In this document: in pieces, positions 17,902-28,900 of the stretch | Numbering within the stretch: the stretch's first letter is position 1 | Layout of the letters: every line of letters starts with the position of its first letter | Assembly (NCBI GenBank): GCA_001769535.1 | Contig: MEOH01000010.1 | Location: forward strand, 192,414-256,413 | From: Bacteroidetes bacterium GWF2_38_335 | Lineage (GTDB): Bacteria > Bacteroidota > Bacteroidia > Bacteroidales > GWF2-38-335 | Direction: 5' to 3' | Length of the DNA stretch: 64,000 bases | Program-made: the position numbers and the translations under genes | The notes under the pieces: generated by a model | What the model saw: only the letters and a program-made list of their open reading frames with translations | What the model was told of the DNA's origin: nothing | The model's database searches: none

Positions 17902-20229
17902 TTAAAATTTAAAATTGTAAGTGAATGAAGGTATCCAGCGGAAAAGGGTTGTCTGGACAGCTTGTGTTTTTGTAGGATCATCAGGGTCTTGCTGAAATGT
18001 AATAGTATAGGCATTTTCCCTTCCGTAAACATTATATAAAGAAAAGTTCCAGCTTGATTCAAAATTTTTAGTTTTTTTCCTTTGCCATGTAACACCTAAA
18101 TCCAACCTGTGATAATCGGGCATACGGTAACCGTTGCGTTCTGTGTAATAATTCAATACCTGACCTGCAATTTCATATTTTCCGCTTGGAAATGTCACGG
18201 CATTCCCTGTATAATAAATCCATGAGGCAGAAAAGGTCAGCTTTTCAGACAATTCGTACATTCCTACAACAGCAATATCATGCGTTCGGTCTTGCTTTGC
18301 CGGGAAATAGTCACCATTGTTTATTCCTTCTATTTTCTTTTCAGTGCGCGACAAAGTGTATCCAATCCAACCATTTAGCCGCCCGTGTTTTTTCTTTAAA
18401 AAGAACTCAATTCCATAAGCCCTTCCATCGCCAAAAAGCAGTTGTGACTCTGCATTGTTGTTAAAATTTATTTCTGCTCCGTCTTTATAATCAATTTGAT
18501 TTTGTAAGTCTTTGTAATACACCTCTGTCGAAAACTCGTAAGTGTTTTCTTTAAAATTCCTGAAATAACCCAGAGATATCTGGTCAGATACCTCAGGTTT
18601 TACTATTTTGCTGCTTGGTATCCAAACATCAGTGGGACTGCTTGATGTTGAATTCGATAAAAGATGAAGGTTCTGTGTATTCCTTCCACAGGAAAATTTT
18701 ATGGAACTTTTTTCGTTGATGTTCAAATTTGCTGATAAGCGGGGTTCTGCATTATAATATGTTTTAATGATATTTCCTGTGTTGTAGGTCGAAGTATCTG
18801 TTGTTTCACCATCAATATTGTAGGTATAGAAATCACCCGGACCTAAAATGCTGAAGGAAGTAATCCTTAGACCATATTCAAGACCAAAATTTTTATAAGG
18901 TTTGTATTCATGTGAAATGTACACAGCATTTTCCCATGCGTATTTATCATCAAGTTTAAGTTGACTGATGGATGAATTGGTTTCGGCAGTGACTTCACCA
19001 GGGATTACTTTATGGTAAATGGAATTGAACCCATATTTTATTTTACTTTTTGTACTTGCAAAAAACTGAAAATCCTGTTTGATGTTATAATCCTGTATTC
19101 GTGAAATAAGGTTTATCCCGTTACCACCAACATTCAAATTGATTTTATAATTGTAATTGCTGAAAATTATTGAAGTATTTGAAAACAACTTATCAGAAAA
19201 CAAATGGACCCATCGCAAAGTACCGGTTGCATTCCCCCAATTGATGCCAAATGAATTCCCCATTCCCAAAACATCCTTTCCGAAATAGCCCGACAAGTAA
19301 ATTCTGTTTTTGCTATTTATTGTGTAATTTGCTTTGGCATTAATATCATAGAAATACAGTTTTGCCTCTTTTAAAGCACTGTCATTTGACAGTTTTAGAA
19401 ACAAATCAGCATAGGTTCTTCGTGCTGAAATTGAGAATGAACCTTTTTCTTTTACCAGTGGCCCTTCCAGATTAAGCCGTGATGAAATAAGCCCAATGCC
19501 ACCGCTGACATGGTATTTTTTATCATTTCCTTCATTCATTTTAATATCAAGGACAGAGGATAACCTTCCGCCATATTCAGCAGGTTGTCCGCCTTTATAA
19601 ACAGTTAAATCCTTAACTGCATCTGAATTGAATACAGAGAAAAAACCAAGTAAATGTGATGCGTTATAGACAGTTGCTTCATCAAGCATGATCAGATTTT
19701 GGTCTGCAGCCCCTCCTCTGACATAAAAGCCACTGTTTCCTTCTCCCGCTGATTTTATACCTGGTAAAAGCTGGACAATTTTCATCACATCTTTTTCTCC
19801 CAAAAGAACAGGTATGGTTTGAATTTCTTTGATATTCATTTTTTCAATTCCGGGCGAAATCCTTGTAATGTTTTCTCCTTTTTTCTCGCTTGTGACAACG
19901 ACTTCTTTAAGAGTGTTTATTTTCTCACTTAGGATAAAATCGTGTTTTATACTTTGCTTCAACTCAATTCTCACCGAAATGACTTCATAACCGATAAACT
20001 GGGAGGATACTGTGTAAGATCCCTCCGGAACAGTAAGCGAGTAAAAGCCGTAAGCATTGGTACTTGTGCCGGTGGTTGTCAGTTCTTTTATATAAACCGA
20101 AGCTCCAATCAGCGCTTCTCCGGTTTGTGAATCCTTAACATACCCGCTGATTGTAAATTTATTCTGGGCATTTACTGTAAATGAAAATGCAAGCAGAATG
20201 AAAAGCATTATTGTTTTTGATTTTTTCAT
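17902..20229 (-). CDS. TonB-dependent outer-membrane receptor
   Basis: This 775-aa protein has a signal peptide (residues 1-21, ending VNAQ), a carboxypeptidase-regulatory-like domain (about 26-105), a plug domain (about 130-225, with GFYVRGGAADQNLIMLDEA and YGGRLSSVLDIKM) and a long beta-barrel ending in an aromatic C-terminus (TYNFKF). It would import a ligand across the outer membrane with TonB energy. It lacks a SusD partner and instead pairs with the DUF4249 lipoprotein. A LytS/LytTR system lies upstream in the same orientation but is separated by a 245-nt gap holding a repeat, so co-transcription is doubtful. Confidence 0.9.
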   Translation of the reverse strand: MKKSKTIMLFILLAFSFTVNAQNKFTISGYVKDSQTGEALIGASVYIKELTTTGTSTNAYGFYSLTVPEGSYTVSSQFIGYEVISVRIELKQSIKHDFILSEKINTLKEVVVTSEKKGENITRISPGIEKMNIKEIQTIPVLLGEKDVMKIVQLLPGIKSAGEGNSGFYVRGGAADQNLIMLDEATVYNASHLLGFFSVFNSDAVKDLTVYKGGQPAEYGGRLSSVLDIKMNEGNDKKYHVSGGIGLISSRLNLEGPLVKEKGSFSISARRTYADLFLKLSNDSALKEAKLYFYDINAKANYTINSKNRIYLSGYFGKDVLGMGNSFGINWGNATGTLRWVHLFSDKLFSNTSIIFSNYNYKINLNVGGNGINLISRIQDYNIKQDFQFFASTKSKIKYGFNSIYHKVIPGEVTAETNSSISQLKLDDKYAWENAVYISHEYKPYKNFGLEYGLRITSFSILGPGDFYTYNIDGETTDTSTYNTGNIIKTYYNAEPRLSANLNINEKSSIKFSCGRNTQNLHLLSNSTSSSPTDVWIPSSKIVKPEVSDQISLGYFRNFKENTYEFSTEVYYKDLQNQIDYKDGAEINFNNNAESQLLFGDGRAYGIEFFLKKKHGRLNGWIGYTLSRTEKKIEGINNGDYFPAKQDRTHDIAVVGMYELSEKLTFSASWIYYTGNAVTFPSGKYEIAGQVLNYYTERNGYRMPDYHRLDLGVTWQRKKTKNFESSWNFSLYNVYGRENAYTITFQQDPDDPTKTQAVQTTLFRWIPSFTYNFKF

Positions 20230-20341
20230 GTTTAATTAATTTGATCTATGCAAATATCTTAACACAGCATTAAATTCTTAAATGAAACATGACCGAAACG
20301 GACAAAATGAAAGGTGAAGGCTAAAGTGAAAGTAATTAGGC

Positions 20342-20481
20342 TTGCAAGAAAACATAAGTGTCTGATAAGAAAAGTCCAAATTAGGCTTGCGAAGCATGAA
20401 AAGCGGAGTTTACTGATGTAAATGAGTATTTTTCAGGCAAGCGTAACGCAGAAGTTGGGCTTTTCTTGCTGACACTAATTT
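20342..20481. repeat. Inverted-repeat-ended dispersed element, copy A
   Basis: This element of about 140 bp shares its left end (TTGCAAGAAAAC, then GATAAGAAAA, CCAAATT) and right end (GGCAAGC, TAACGCAGAAGTTGGG, TTTTCTTGCTGACACTAATT) with a copy at 45364-45584. The two ends are themselves imperfect inverted repeats (AGTGTCTGATAAGAAAAG against AGTGTCAGCAAGAAAAG). There is no coding frame. It overlaps the end of the LytTR regulator gene, whose TAG (20477-20475) lies inside the right end. Confidence 0.7.
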
Positions 20482-21239
20482 GCAGAAAGCCAGTTTAAAA
20501 ATTCAGTTGTTTTTTCCCTGCTGATAGTAATGGATTCTTTGAACGGAATAGTAAGTGAAACAGAAAGTTTGCGGGCAAAATACTGTGAAGCATCTTTAAC
20601 AGCTTTCCTGTTTATCAGATATTGTCTGTTTGCCCTGAAATAATTATCTGAAGTGATCTTTTCAAGTTCTTCAAGTGTTTTATTGATCACATATTTGGTA
20701 TTATCAAGGGTAATCAGATAGGTAATTTCGTTTTCAATATAAAAAAGGGCAATGGCTTCAATTTTTACCGGTACAATTTTATCTTTTTGATAAACAAGGA
20801 CTGACCCTGATTTATTATTTTTTTGTGATTCGAACAACTTTATAATATTTTCATATTGAGTATTGTCCTTTGAAAAATTATCCTTCAGATTTTTATATTT
20901 TAACAGGGCATCATTTATGGATTTTTTATTGAAAGGTTTTAAAATATAATCAATGCCGTTTGCTTTAAAAGCGTTTAAGGCATACTCATCATAAGCTGTG
21001 CAAAAAATAACGGGAAATGAGTGCTGTACAGAATTGAATATTTCAAAGCTTAACCCGTCCCCCAGTTGAATATCGCTAAAAATCAGGTCAGGATTAATAT
21101 CTGATTTTTTAAAAAAAGCTTGAGCCTCTTTAACCGATTTTAAAATAGAAATAATCTCGGTATTTGGCTCAACTTTTAAAATAGTTTCAGCAAGGTCATT
21201 TGCTGTTAATTCTTCATCTTCGATTATTACAATTTTCAT
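20475..21239 (-). CDS. LytTR-family response regulator
   Basis: This 254-aa protein has a receiver domain (about 1-120) with acidic E7-D8, phospho-acceptor D56 in IFSDIQLG, and K in ILKPF. A LytTR DNA-binding domain (about 145-250) follows, with FYIENEITYLITLDN and FRANRQYLINRKAV. It is the output partner of the kinase that overlaps it by 4 nt (ATGA at 21239-21236), so the two are translationally coupled. The final codons and stop come from the dispersed repeat (20342-20481), so the C-terminus may have been altered by its insertion. Confidence 0.92.
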   Translation of the reverse strand: MKIVIIEDEELTANDLAETILKVEPNTEIISILKSVKEAQAFFKKSDINPDLIFSDIQLGDGLSFEIFNSVQHSFPVIFCTAYDEYALNAFKANGIDYILKPFNKKSINDALLKYKNLKDNFSKDNTQYENIIKLFESQKNNKSGSVLVYQKDKIVPVKIEAIALFYIENEITYLITLDNTKYVINKTLEELEKITSDNYFRANRQYLINRKAVKDASQYFARKLSVSLTIPFKESITISREKTTEFLNWLSAN

Positions 21240-22279
21240 TGCGGAAGTATTTTAATGCTTACACTAAAATGTTTTTCATCTGATATAATTAGAATGTCGT
21301 TACCTGACAATATTTTGTAGCGCTCAGATAAATTTGCCAGACCCAGTCCGGTTGTTTCTTCATGGGTTGATTTAGGATGAATGTTATTGCTAACTGTAAT
21401 TACCCCGTTATGAGAAACAATATTGATTTTCAATGGCGAATCAACTGTTAATGAATTATGCTTTATGGCGTTTTCAAGTAACAATTGGATTGAAAAAACC
21501 GGCACACAACCCTGATTTTTTATTTCTTCGGAAATATTGATGGTATATTCAAGTGATTTGCCAAAACGCACCTTTTGCATATCTAAAAAATCATGGCACA
21601 ATTTTAATTCATCAGCCAGTTTAACAGTGTTTGCGTCTGTCGAAGAAATAGATACCCTCAAAAAATCGGATAATTTCACAAGATAGTCCTCAGCTGTATC
21701 AGGGTCTTTTCTAATAAGGGTTTTTAGAATATTCAATGAATTGAACAGAAAATGCGGATGAATCTGCTGTTTAAGCTGCCGATAATATGCTTCTGTGTTT
21801 TTTACTCTGAGCTGGGCATTTTCAAGCTCTATTTGGTTTTTTTTGTTCTTTAACAGGATTACTTCTTGAATAATCAGGATTATTGAATTTAGAAAAACAC
21901 AAAGGATTATTGGTGAAAAAACGGGGTCGTATACTGTCTTATGTATTTCAGCAGGAATACTTTGCGGTTCTAACAGTAAAAAGGTTTTAAAAAAAACAAA
22001 TATTATAACCGTAAAGGAGACATTTATCAGATAACTAAACAAATATCTTAACCCATTACCAAATTTTTTGACTGTTTTTTTTTCGCTTAAATAAACAAGA
22101 AGAATATTTATTGACCAATTTATCAATAAGATAGAAATTGCAAAAGCAGTACTTTTCAGAAATACATCAACCGGAAATGAACCCCGCATATATAATGGCA
22201 TGTTGATTAAAACACCCAGAATAAACGATGTTAAAACAGCTATTGTAATCAGGTTTTTATAAAGACTATTTGTGTTCAA
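21236..22279 (-). CDS. LytS-type sensor histidine kinase
   Basis: This 347-aa protein has four predicted membrane helices (about residues 10-30, 38-62, 78-102 and 120-143), then a His_kinase domain with the conserved histidine H176 in HPHFLFNSLN. The ATPase part has LLENAIKHN and GLGLANLSERY motifs. It would phosphorylate the coupled LytTR regulator. The start at 22279 is a TTG; no ATG is near, and a weak promoter (CAAATTTA 22302-22309 with CAAA 22335-22338, spacer 25) fits it. The sensory signal is unknown; the sensor part is all membrane. Confidence 0.9.
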   Translation of the reverse strand: MNTNSLYKNLITIAVLTSFILGVLINMPLYMRGSFPVDVFLKSTAFAISILLINWSINILLVYLSEKKTVKKFGNGLRYLFSYLINVSFTVIIFVFFKTFLLLEPQSIPAEIHKTVYDPVFSPIILCVFLNSIILIIQEVILLKNKKNQIELENAQLRVKNTEAYYRQLKQQIHPHFLFNSLNILKTLIRKDPDTAEDYLVKLSDFLRVSISSTDANTVKLADELKLCHDFLDMQKVRFGKSLEYTINISEEIKNQGCVPVFSIQLLLENAIKHNSLTVDSPLKINIVSHNGVITVSNNIHPKSTHEETTGLGLANLSERYKILSGNDILIISDEKHFSVSIKILPQ

Positions 22280-22558
22280 TTTCTTCTGTCCTTTTTACAA
22301 ACAAATTTATCCATTTTATTTAATTGATTCTACACAAATTAGATGAAATGGTTTTATTTTTTGTTTAAACGGACAATTATTGAGCGGAATCGGTTTTTTG
22401 TAAACCCATCCATGTAATTCCTCAAAGCTGGTATTGGTTTAACTTCTGCATATCAATTTGTCCATTGATTTTTCACAAATTGTTGTTGACTGGATATTTC
22501 TGTACCATTGAAAGTTTGAAGCTGTATATTAATCTGTTCAAATAACAGACATAACAAA

Positions 22559-23169
22559 TTATAATATAAAATTATTTTCTTCCAAGATAATTCCAATTCC
22601 AAAAAACAGCTTTGAATAATCAATACCATAAAAAATCATCCAGTCGTTGAATGAATTATATGCAGTCAATTGCAAGCCAATATGCTTTTTCAGGTAGAAG
22701 GTCAAAGCAAATCGGGTTCCACGGTTGAAATATGTTTTTGATACCTGTATTTATCCTGAGTAAAGTTAAGATGTGAACTGGTATATTTTCCCTGCCGCCT
22801 AAGCAGGTATGCTCCGGCAAACAAATCCAACCCCAATTGAATTTTGCCGTTTATAAGCACATAAGTTATTCCTGAGTTTAAATTAAAATGTGGATCATAC
22901 AAAACACCCTTCCTAACGTAGATTGTTGAAGTCAGGGAATTAGACTCCATGAAAAAAGCCGTTGAAATTGCCGTTTGGAAATTTAGTTTGTCTTTCTCAG
23001 TTCACTGATGATTTGCCTTGGCAAACAATCCGTATGCTCCACCACCAAAAGCATAATCCATTTCTGTCTCAAAGGAGGAAACAATATTTTTCTGTGCTGA
23101 TGCCTGAAAACCAAAAAGCAACAACAAAACTGCGAATAATATCTGTCCTGGTTTATTGTAAAGCTTCAT
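22559..23169 (-). pseudogene. Broken gene for a small outer-membrane beta-barrel protein
   Basis: ATG 23169 begins a good signal peptide (MKLYNKPGQILFAVLL, ending ASAQ) followed by a short barrel-like start. An in-frame TGA at 23004-23002 interrupts it. The same frame then reads on for more than 80 codons with sensible beta-strand pattern (GITYVLINGKIQLGLDLFAGAY) to 22702. Near 22730 the coding signal moves to another frame (NRGTRFALTFYLKKHIGLQL, ending ENNFIL) and stops at 22559. Adding one A to the five-A run there would restore it. This is one substitution plus one 1-nt indel, in a gene that overlaps the GH10 gene by 17 nt. It could be true decay or a consensus error. Confidence 0.65.
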
Positions 23170-24232
23170 ATACAGAAAAATAGCATGGTTTGGGAACGAA
23201 GTTTTCATCAAATAAAAGAGGAAACTCATCAGGTCCATAGTAATTATGACCATCTGTCAATCCCCAGAAAATAAGTGCATCAACATTGGGCTTGGTTAAA
23301 AGTAAATCCATAATTTCCTTGACGATTTGAGCTTGCCGTTGAAACCTTTCGCTATTCAGACCTTTTTTATCATTATTTATCTGAATTGTCATTTCAGGGA
23401 TTTGAAAATTCAAGCCATGGCTGGCAAAAATATCAATGGATTCTGACCAAAATTGCATATCCTGGGGAGTATGATAATCGGGATTGACCATATATTCAGT
23501 TGTTAAATGCGCCTGCTCGGCAACTCCGTCAATATGCACACCATCGTTGATAAGATCGGTAACAAGCTGCACCATATAATCTCTTTTGACAAGATTATCG
23601 TTTTCATTTCCAAGTATATCATACTCACAAATGTAAAGTCTGGCCGTAGAGTCAGCATGATGTGCCCAAATAAATGCTTTTTTCACAAAATCGGGGCCTA
23701 ATTTCTCAAGGAAAATGGTTGGCCTTAATGAATTCTCCCCGTCGGGATTAATAACCTCGTTTACCACATTGTAATCATAAACGACACCCGGAAAATATGC
23801 TTTGCAGTGATGCATGACAGTATCAACATATTTGTGAAAGGCATTTTCAATTTCGGCATTTGGCATATCTTCAAAACCGTCCCAAACAGGCAAGCTGTCA
23901 TGCCAGATCAGGTGTGTCCATTTAACCTTAATGTTGTGATCTTGTGCAAACTGTAATAAAATATCAGCGTAGGTAAAATCATATTTATATGGGCCTTTCC
24001 ATATTTTCTCCATGCTCAGTTCAAACTCCCCGCTCATAATGTTGAACTCATTGGCCAAGGTACTTGCGAATTTTTCATGTCCGGGGAGATCGCGCACACA
24101 AGCCATATTGAAAAGTGAACCTATATAGAAATGTCCATTTTTTTCAGAAAATTCCCTTAGTGAATATTCCTTTTCCCACAACAGGATATAGCGGTTCCTT
24201 GTTGCAGGATGACAAAAATAGCAGTAAAGCAA
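23153..24232 (-). CDS. GH10 family endo-beta-xylanase-like glycoside hydrolase, N-terminus frameshifted
   Basis: A GH10 catalytic domain fills most of the protein. The acid/base E159 is in YNVVNEVIN, the nucleophile E280 is in FQIPEMTIQIN, WTHLIWHDSLP is the conserved strand-3 region, and FWGLTDGHNY lies near the end. Family members cleave beta-1,4-xylan internally, or related glucans. There is no ATG in this frame before the domain; the listed start is a TTG. An ATG at 24258-24256 in the neighbouring frame, plus one added base, would give a normal signal peptide (...FLVFFLLYCYFC). A 1-nt deletion is therefore likely. It follows the propeller-like gene by about 65 nt, in one long transcription unit. 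Confidence 0.8.
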   Translation of the reverse strand: MLYCYFCHPATRNRYILLWEKEYSLREFSEKNGHFYIGSLFNMACVRDLPGHEKFASTLANEFNIMSGEFELSMEKIWKGPYKYDFTYADILLQFAQDHNIKVKWTHLIWHDSLPVWDGFEDMPNAEIENAFHKYVDTVMHHCKAYFPGVVYDYNVVNEVINPDGENSLRPTIFLEKLGPDFVKKAFIWAHHADSTARLYICEYDILGNENDNLVKRDYMVQLVTDLINDGVHIDGVAEQAHLTTEYMVNPDYHTPQDMQFWSESIDIFASHGLNFQIPEMTIQINNDKKGLNSERFQRQAQIVKEIMDLLLTKPNVDALIFWGLTDGHNYYGPDEFPLLFDENFVPKPCYFSVYEALQ

Positions 24233-24298
24233 AAAAAAGACTAAAAATTTACTTTCATTTTTTGTAATTGATATGTCACTTCTTTCAAAAATAACAGG

Positions 24299-25900
24299 CT
24301 ATAATACAACTAATTTCTCAAAGAAAACTTTTTTATCGTTTCTAATCTTCAAAATATAATAGCCCTTTGGTAAGTTATGAAAAATGCTTTGACCTTCATG
24401 ACAATTTTGAGTTTTTATGAGTTTGCCCGATGAATTATAGAAACTGATTTCTGTAATTTCATTCATGCCTTGGGGCAATGCCAAAGTAAAGCTGCCTGAA
24501 GAGGGATTGGGGTAAATATTTACTTCTTCAATCAATTGAGTTTGTTCGGCAAGCACATAAGGATTTTCAAATTTTGCTACCCATAAATCCTTTAATCCGT
24601 AGTTCTGATGAAGGAATAAGTCACTGGATTCGGATCTTCCTGTAACAAAAATGTTTCCGTTGTTTACGGCAATATCCGTAAGGATATCGGATTGTGTACC
24701 GCCTTGTTTTAAAGTCCAGAGCGTGTCCAGTTGCATGTTCATGGAAAGCACCCAGAAATCGGCAACGGTTGTTGTATCGCCCTGTCCGTAAAAATCAACC
24801 GACCGGGTAAATCCCGAAAGCAGGAGGTGTCCATTGCCATCATTATTAACTTTGTAGATGGTTTCGCTTTGCGTGCCACCGATGATTTTTTGGTTAATGA
24901 TATTACCTGACGAATCGGCTTCGGCAATCCAGATATCTCCATAGCCACCGATGACGGGCTCTGTTACGTCTCCATCAGACGAATAAATAATTCCGGTAAA
25001 CACAATGGTAGCAGAATCTGTTTCGGTCATAGAATAAGCCGAGTTTTGTCCCAGACAGCCCAATTCCTTTTGCCATACCACTTCCCAATCAGGTGACATT
25101 TTTATCAGCCAAAAAAAGTCAGCGCCTGAAAAAGTATGTGTTGACAGTCCCAAAAAATAGTAACCCGAATCATCGGATGCCTCAACCCCTTCGATTATTT
25201 CGTCGGTATTCCATTCATCATGTCCAGTCCATGCGATTTTCTTTGTATCTGCGATTTCACCGTCATACAATTCAATTTCAAGAACCCAGCCCACATAGAA
25301 ATAATCAAAGTTTGCCTCAAACACCAAATCGCCGTTTTGGGAGTTTGTCTGGCCGAGTGCCATAACATTTCCATTTTTCAGTAGAATGATATCATAAATA
25401 TAATCCTCACCTGCCACACCCATAAACTCGCTTCCGCCATAAAGTTCATTCCACATCAGGTTTCCATCGTTGTCAAGGCGCATAATAAAGCCGTCCGATT
25501 CGCCGTCAACACCATGGTTTCCCGAAAAATCAAGGTCATCGGAATAAGTATATCCGGCAACCAGACAGCCCCCGTCTTCCAAGACAGTGATATCCTGCGG
25601 AAACTCGGCATTTGTTCCGCCATAAACCTTTGACCAGAGGGTATTGCCGTTCTCATCAAGTTTTACTATCCAGCAATCGGCACTGCCTTTGTTCATTCCA
25701 ACCATTCCGTCGGTTGAAACCGTTGCGCATACCACATACGTTTCGCCGAAATCATTTACAGCAATGCGTGCGCGGTAGTCAAATCCGTAGCCCGGACATT
25801 CATCACCGGAGCCACCTAAGGTTTTAGTCCACAAAGTATCAGGTGTCTGAGAAAGCGAAGTGATAATTCCAATAAATAAAAAAGCGAAAGTCAATTTCAT
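24299..25900 (-). CDS. Secreted propeller-like T9SS protein
   Basis: This 533-aa protein has a signal peptide (about residues 1-18). It has repeated units of about 50 residues with the pattern DxWIVKLDENGNTLWSKVYGG, as in delta-60/SBBP-type beta-propellers (about 20-440). A T9SS type A sorting domain follows (about 450-533, with YPNPSSGSFTL). It is presumably exported to the surface; such propellers bind ligands but seldom catalyse. It starts 3 nt after the stop of the 2427-aa gene, so it belongs to the same operon as the giant protein and the GH10 enzyme. Confidence 0.85.
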   Translation of the reverse strand: MKLTFAFLFIGIITSLSQTPDTLWTKTLGGSGDECPGYGFDYRARIAVNDFGETYVVCATVSTDGMVGMNKGSADCWIVKLDENGNTLWSKVYGGTNAEFPQDITVLEDGGCLVAGYTYSDDLDFSGNHGVDGESDGFIMRLDNDGNLMWNELYGGSEFMGVAGEDYIYDIILLKNGNVMALGQTNSQNGDLVFEANFDYFYVGWVLEIELYDGEIADTKKIAWTGHDEWNTDEIIEGVEASDDSGYYFLGLSTHTFSGADFFWLIKMSPDWEVVWQKELGCLGQNSAYSMTETDSATIVFTGIIYSSDGDVTEPVIGGYGDIWIAEADSSGNIINQKIIGGTQSETIYKVNNDGNGHLLLSGFTRSVDFYGQGDTTTVADFWVLSMNMQLDTLWTLKQGGTQSDILTDIAVNNGNIFVTGRSESSDLFLHQNYGLKDLWVAKFENPYVLAEQTQLIEEVNIYPNPSSGSFTLALPQGMNEITEISFYNSSGKLIKTQNCHEGQSIFHNLPKGYYILKIRNDKKVFFEKLVVL

Positions 25901-25903
25901 AAA

Positions 25904-28900
25904 CTACATTTTTTTAATAATGATTTTTTGATTAAAAAGGACCAATCCTGATTTTAAATCAGCTATTTGCAGATGATAAATTCCATCCGACAATCCATCG
26001 GTCAGGTATGTGAGGGAAACTTTTTGGTTATCGGGATATACCATTTCAGAAATTACCGTTCTTGAAACCACATCGGTTAGTTTAACTTCGACACAATCCG
26101 ATAAAACATTGATTCCTTCAATGTTAAAATAAGTGTTTGCGGGATTTGGAAATACAGTGTATTCAGTTTCTGTTTTAAAATTATTAACTGCAACCACATC
26201 AGAATATGAAAAGCTTCCATCATAATCGGTTTGTTTCAGGCGATAATAGGATATTCCTTCATAAGGTTGTTTATCCAAAGCATAATACTTTATGTTTTCG
26301 GTGGAATTCCCGGCACCATCAACCACTGCAAACAATTCAAATTCAAGTCCGTCAACAGATTTCTCCACATTAAAATAATCGTTGTTGATTTCGGCAGCAG
26401 TTTCCCATTGTATGTTCACCAGATTGTTGTTCATTTCCGCCGCAAACTTGAGCAGTTCAATGGGAAGGGAAATAGCACCGCTGATGCCCATAAAGAAATC
26501 GCAATCGTTGTTTGCATAACCATCTATGGCAATATAATAAGTTGTATTGGGAGGAAGTGAAGTTCCATTCCAGACAATATCATTTTCGTTTCCTGATGCT
26601 TCACAAAAAACATTGGTATAATTTACCGGATCGCAGGGTGTACCTGTAATCTGGTCAATGGAAACCTGTATTCCATTGGCTGATGGTGAACAGTTAGTGC
26701 CTGTAAAGGTTAATGTCACATCTCCGCCTGCATCCGTGGTAGTAAAATAATACCAAACCGTATTTTCGACTGTTAAAGAGCCACAGCCCAAATAATCGGG
26801 ATCTTCTGATGCATCGGGGGTTGCATAGGATGTTTGGGATGCAGATATTGTTCCCCAGGTAAGTTCAATGGCGTTGCTGCAATGGTCGTTGCAATTTGAC
26901 CAGATTACCGAAGTATTCCACGCTGTATCGTTGATGTAAATCTGGTCGGCAATGCTATTGGGAAAAGTGCACCATATCTGTACATTGGTTGAATTATCAG
27001 GAATGGTAACATTAGGCACCGATACTATATCCGTTGCGCCGGGCAGTATGTTTAATCCGGTAATGGTTGATGTTACCGGGGCACCTCCGTCAATGGAATA
27101 GGTGATATTTAAACTGGTTATCACCGGTGGCACAACACAAGAGTTGTTTCTGTTGGTGATCTGCACATCCATGCTGTATTCACTGCCATAGCAACCTGAG
27201 ATGAAAATGGCCTCGGCATCAATGGGTGCATCGGTAATGCAAATATTGTCAAAAGCAAAATAATTTCTATCTCTGTAATCGGTTGCTCCTGAAATACCAT
27301 AATAGGCATACCCAACAATCCTGAATTTGACACAGGTTTGGTTGATTAGCGGACATAATTTATGCTCAACATAAGTCCATTCGTCAACCGGGGCAGAATA
27401 GTTATCGTACCACCAGTTGGTGTTTCCGGCATACCAATCCATATCGGCACTGGTGCCCAGCTGGGTCCAGTTTACACCTCCGTTGGTTGAATATTCAACA
27501 TGGAATTGTGTGTAATATGAAGAAAGCTGATATTTTACATGAAACGAAAGCATTGGATTTGTTAATCCGGTGAAATCGAAAACCGGACTTTCCACCCAAA
27601 TCAAATCATATTGTCCGTGGGTTGTGACATCAACATAATAGGAATCATCCATATTCTCAGGACCGTTTAGATAAGGCAATTGCCCCAATACAAATTTTCT
27701 TCCGTGGTTTGCAGGAGGATTGGCCCCTGTGGATACCCAGTAACCTGAGCCCGAATTGAAATTTTCATAGTACGGGAAGGTTGTAATTAATGGATATAAA
27801 ACATTGATTGTTTGATATATCGTATCATTTAACCTATTATAGTCGGTAGGCAAATCACAATAAACAGTAAAATTATAAGTTCCAAGGGCCGTCATATCGA
27901 CAGTAGTTGGAAAAGTATAATTCAAAGTGCTCCTTGCATTAATCGACACCAAGCCATTGATGGTCTGGGTAATTTGTCCGGTGATTTGGCAGACAATGGG
28001 CACATTGACCAGGTTCGAACAGAAGGGATTTTTAACGGTCACCGTTATTTCCTGGGCACCTGAGAAAGTGCAGAATTCCTGTGCCTGAAGCGGCTCAATA
28101 AATGCAGTCACAGCCACATCATCAACATTATCAACAATTTCAATATTATCAACGGCAAAATAATTGTAATTCCGGTAATCAGTAGCCCCTGAAATCCCAT
28201 AATAGGCATATCCGATAATCCTCAGTTTGACGCAAGGCAGTCCGGCCAGATTGCACAAATCATGCTCAACATGTTCCCATGATGTTACAGGGCTTGACAG
28301 ATTATTGTACCACCAGTTTGTATTCCCCAGGTACCAGCTTGGATCGGCATCTGTGCCCAGCTGAGTCCATGTTGTGCCACCGTTTGTGGAATATTCAACA
28401 TGCATTTGGGTATAATAGGAAGAGAACTGATACTTGATATCCATGAACATAGAAGGAGCTGAAAGGGAGGAAAAATTGAAAACCGGACTTTCAATCCAGA
28501 ATTTATAATATTCGCCATGTCTTGTCACATCCACATACCATGAACTGCCTTCACCATCGGGTCCTCCCAGATAAGGCAAGCTACCCCATACAAATTCCCT
28601 TCCCCTGTCGGCATCAGGGGCAACCGGATTTTCGCCGGATGCCACCCAATACCCATTATTGGCATTGAAATCTTCTGCGTATGGAAAACTTGAAATAAGC
28701 GGATAATTCACATTGATGGAAAGAAATGCCGAATCGTTCAGGGTATTGATATCGCCCGGCATGGTAGAATAAGCTGTAAAGTCATAAGTCCCGAGGGCTG
28801 TCATATTGAAAGTCCCGGGCAAAGTATAATCGATATAGGAATGAGCCGGAACTGACGGAACTGTGCCAGTGAGGGTAGTTGTAACCGGACCTGTAACTTC

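Noticed and set aside
17898-18095. N-terminal extension of the DUF4249 protein over the receptor gene
   Set aside because: It would overlap the TonB receptor coding region and destroy the lipoprotein signal that starts at 17897.
20475-22279. LytS-LytTR pair as a dedicated regulator co-transcribed with the TonB receptor
   Set aside because: A 245-nt gap with a dispersed repeat separates them and there is no sequence evidence for a shared transcript.
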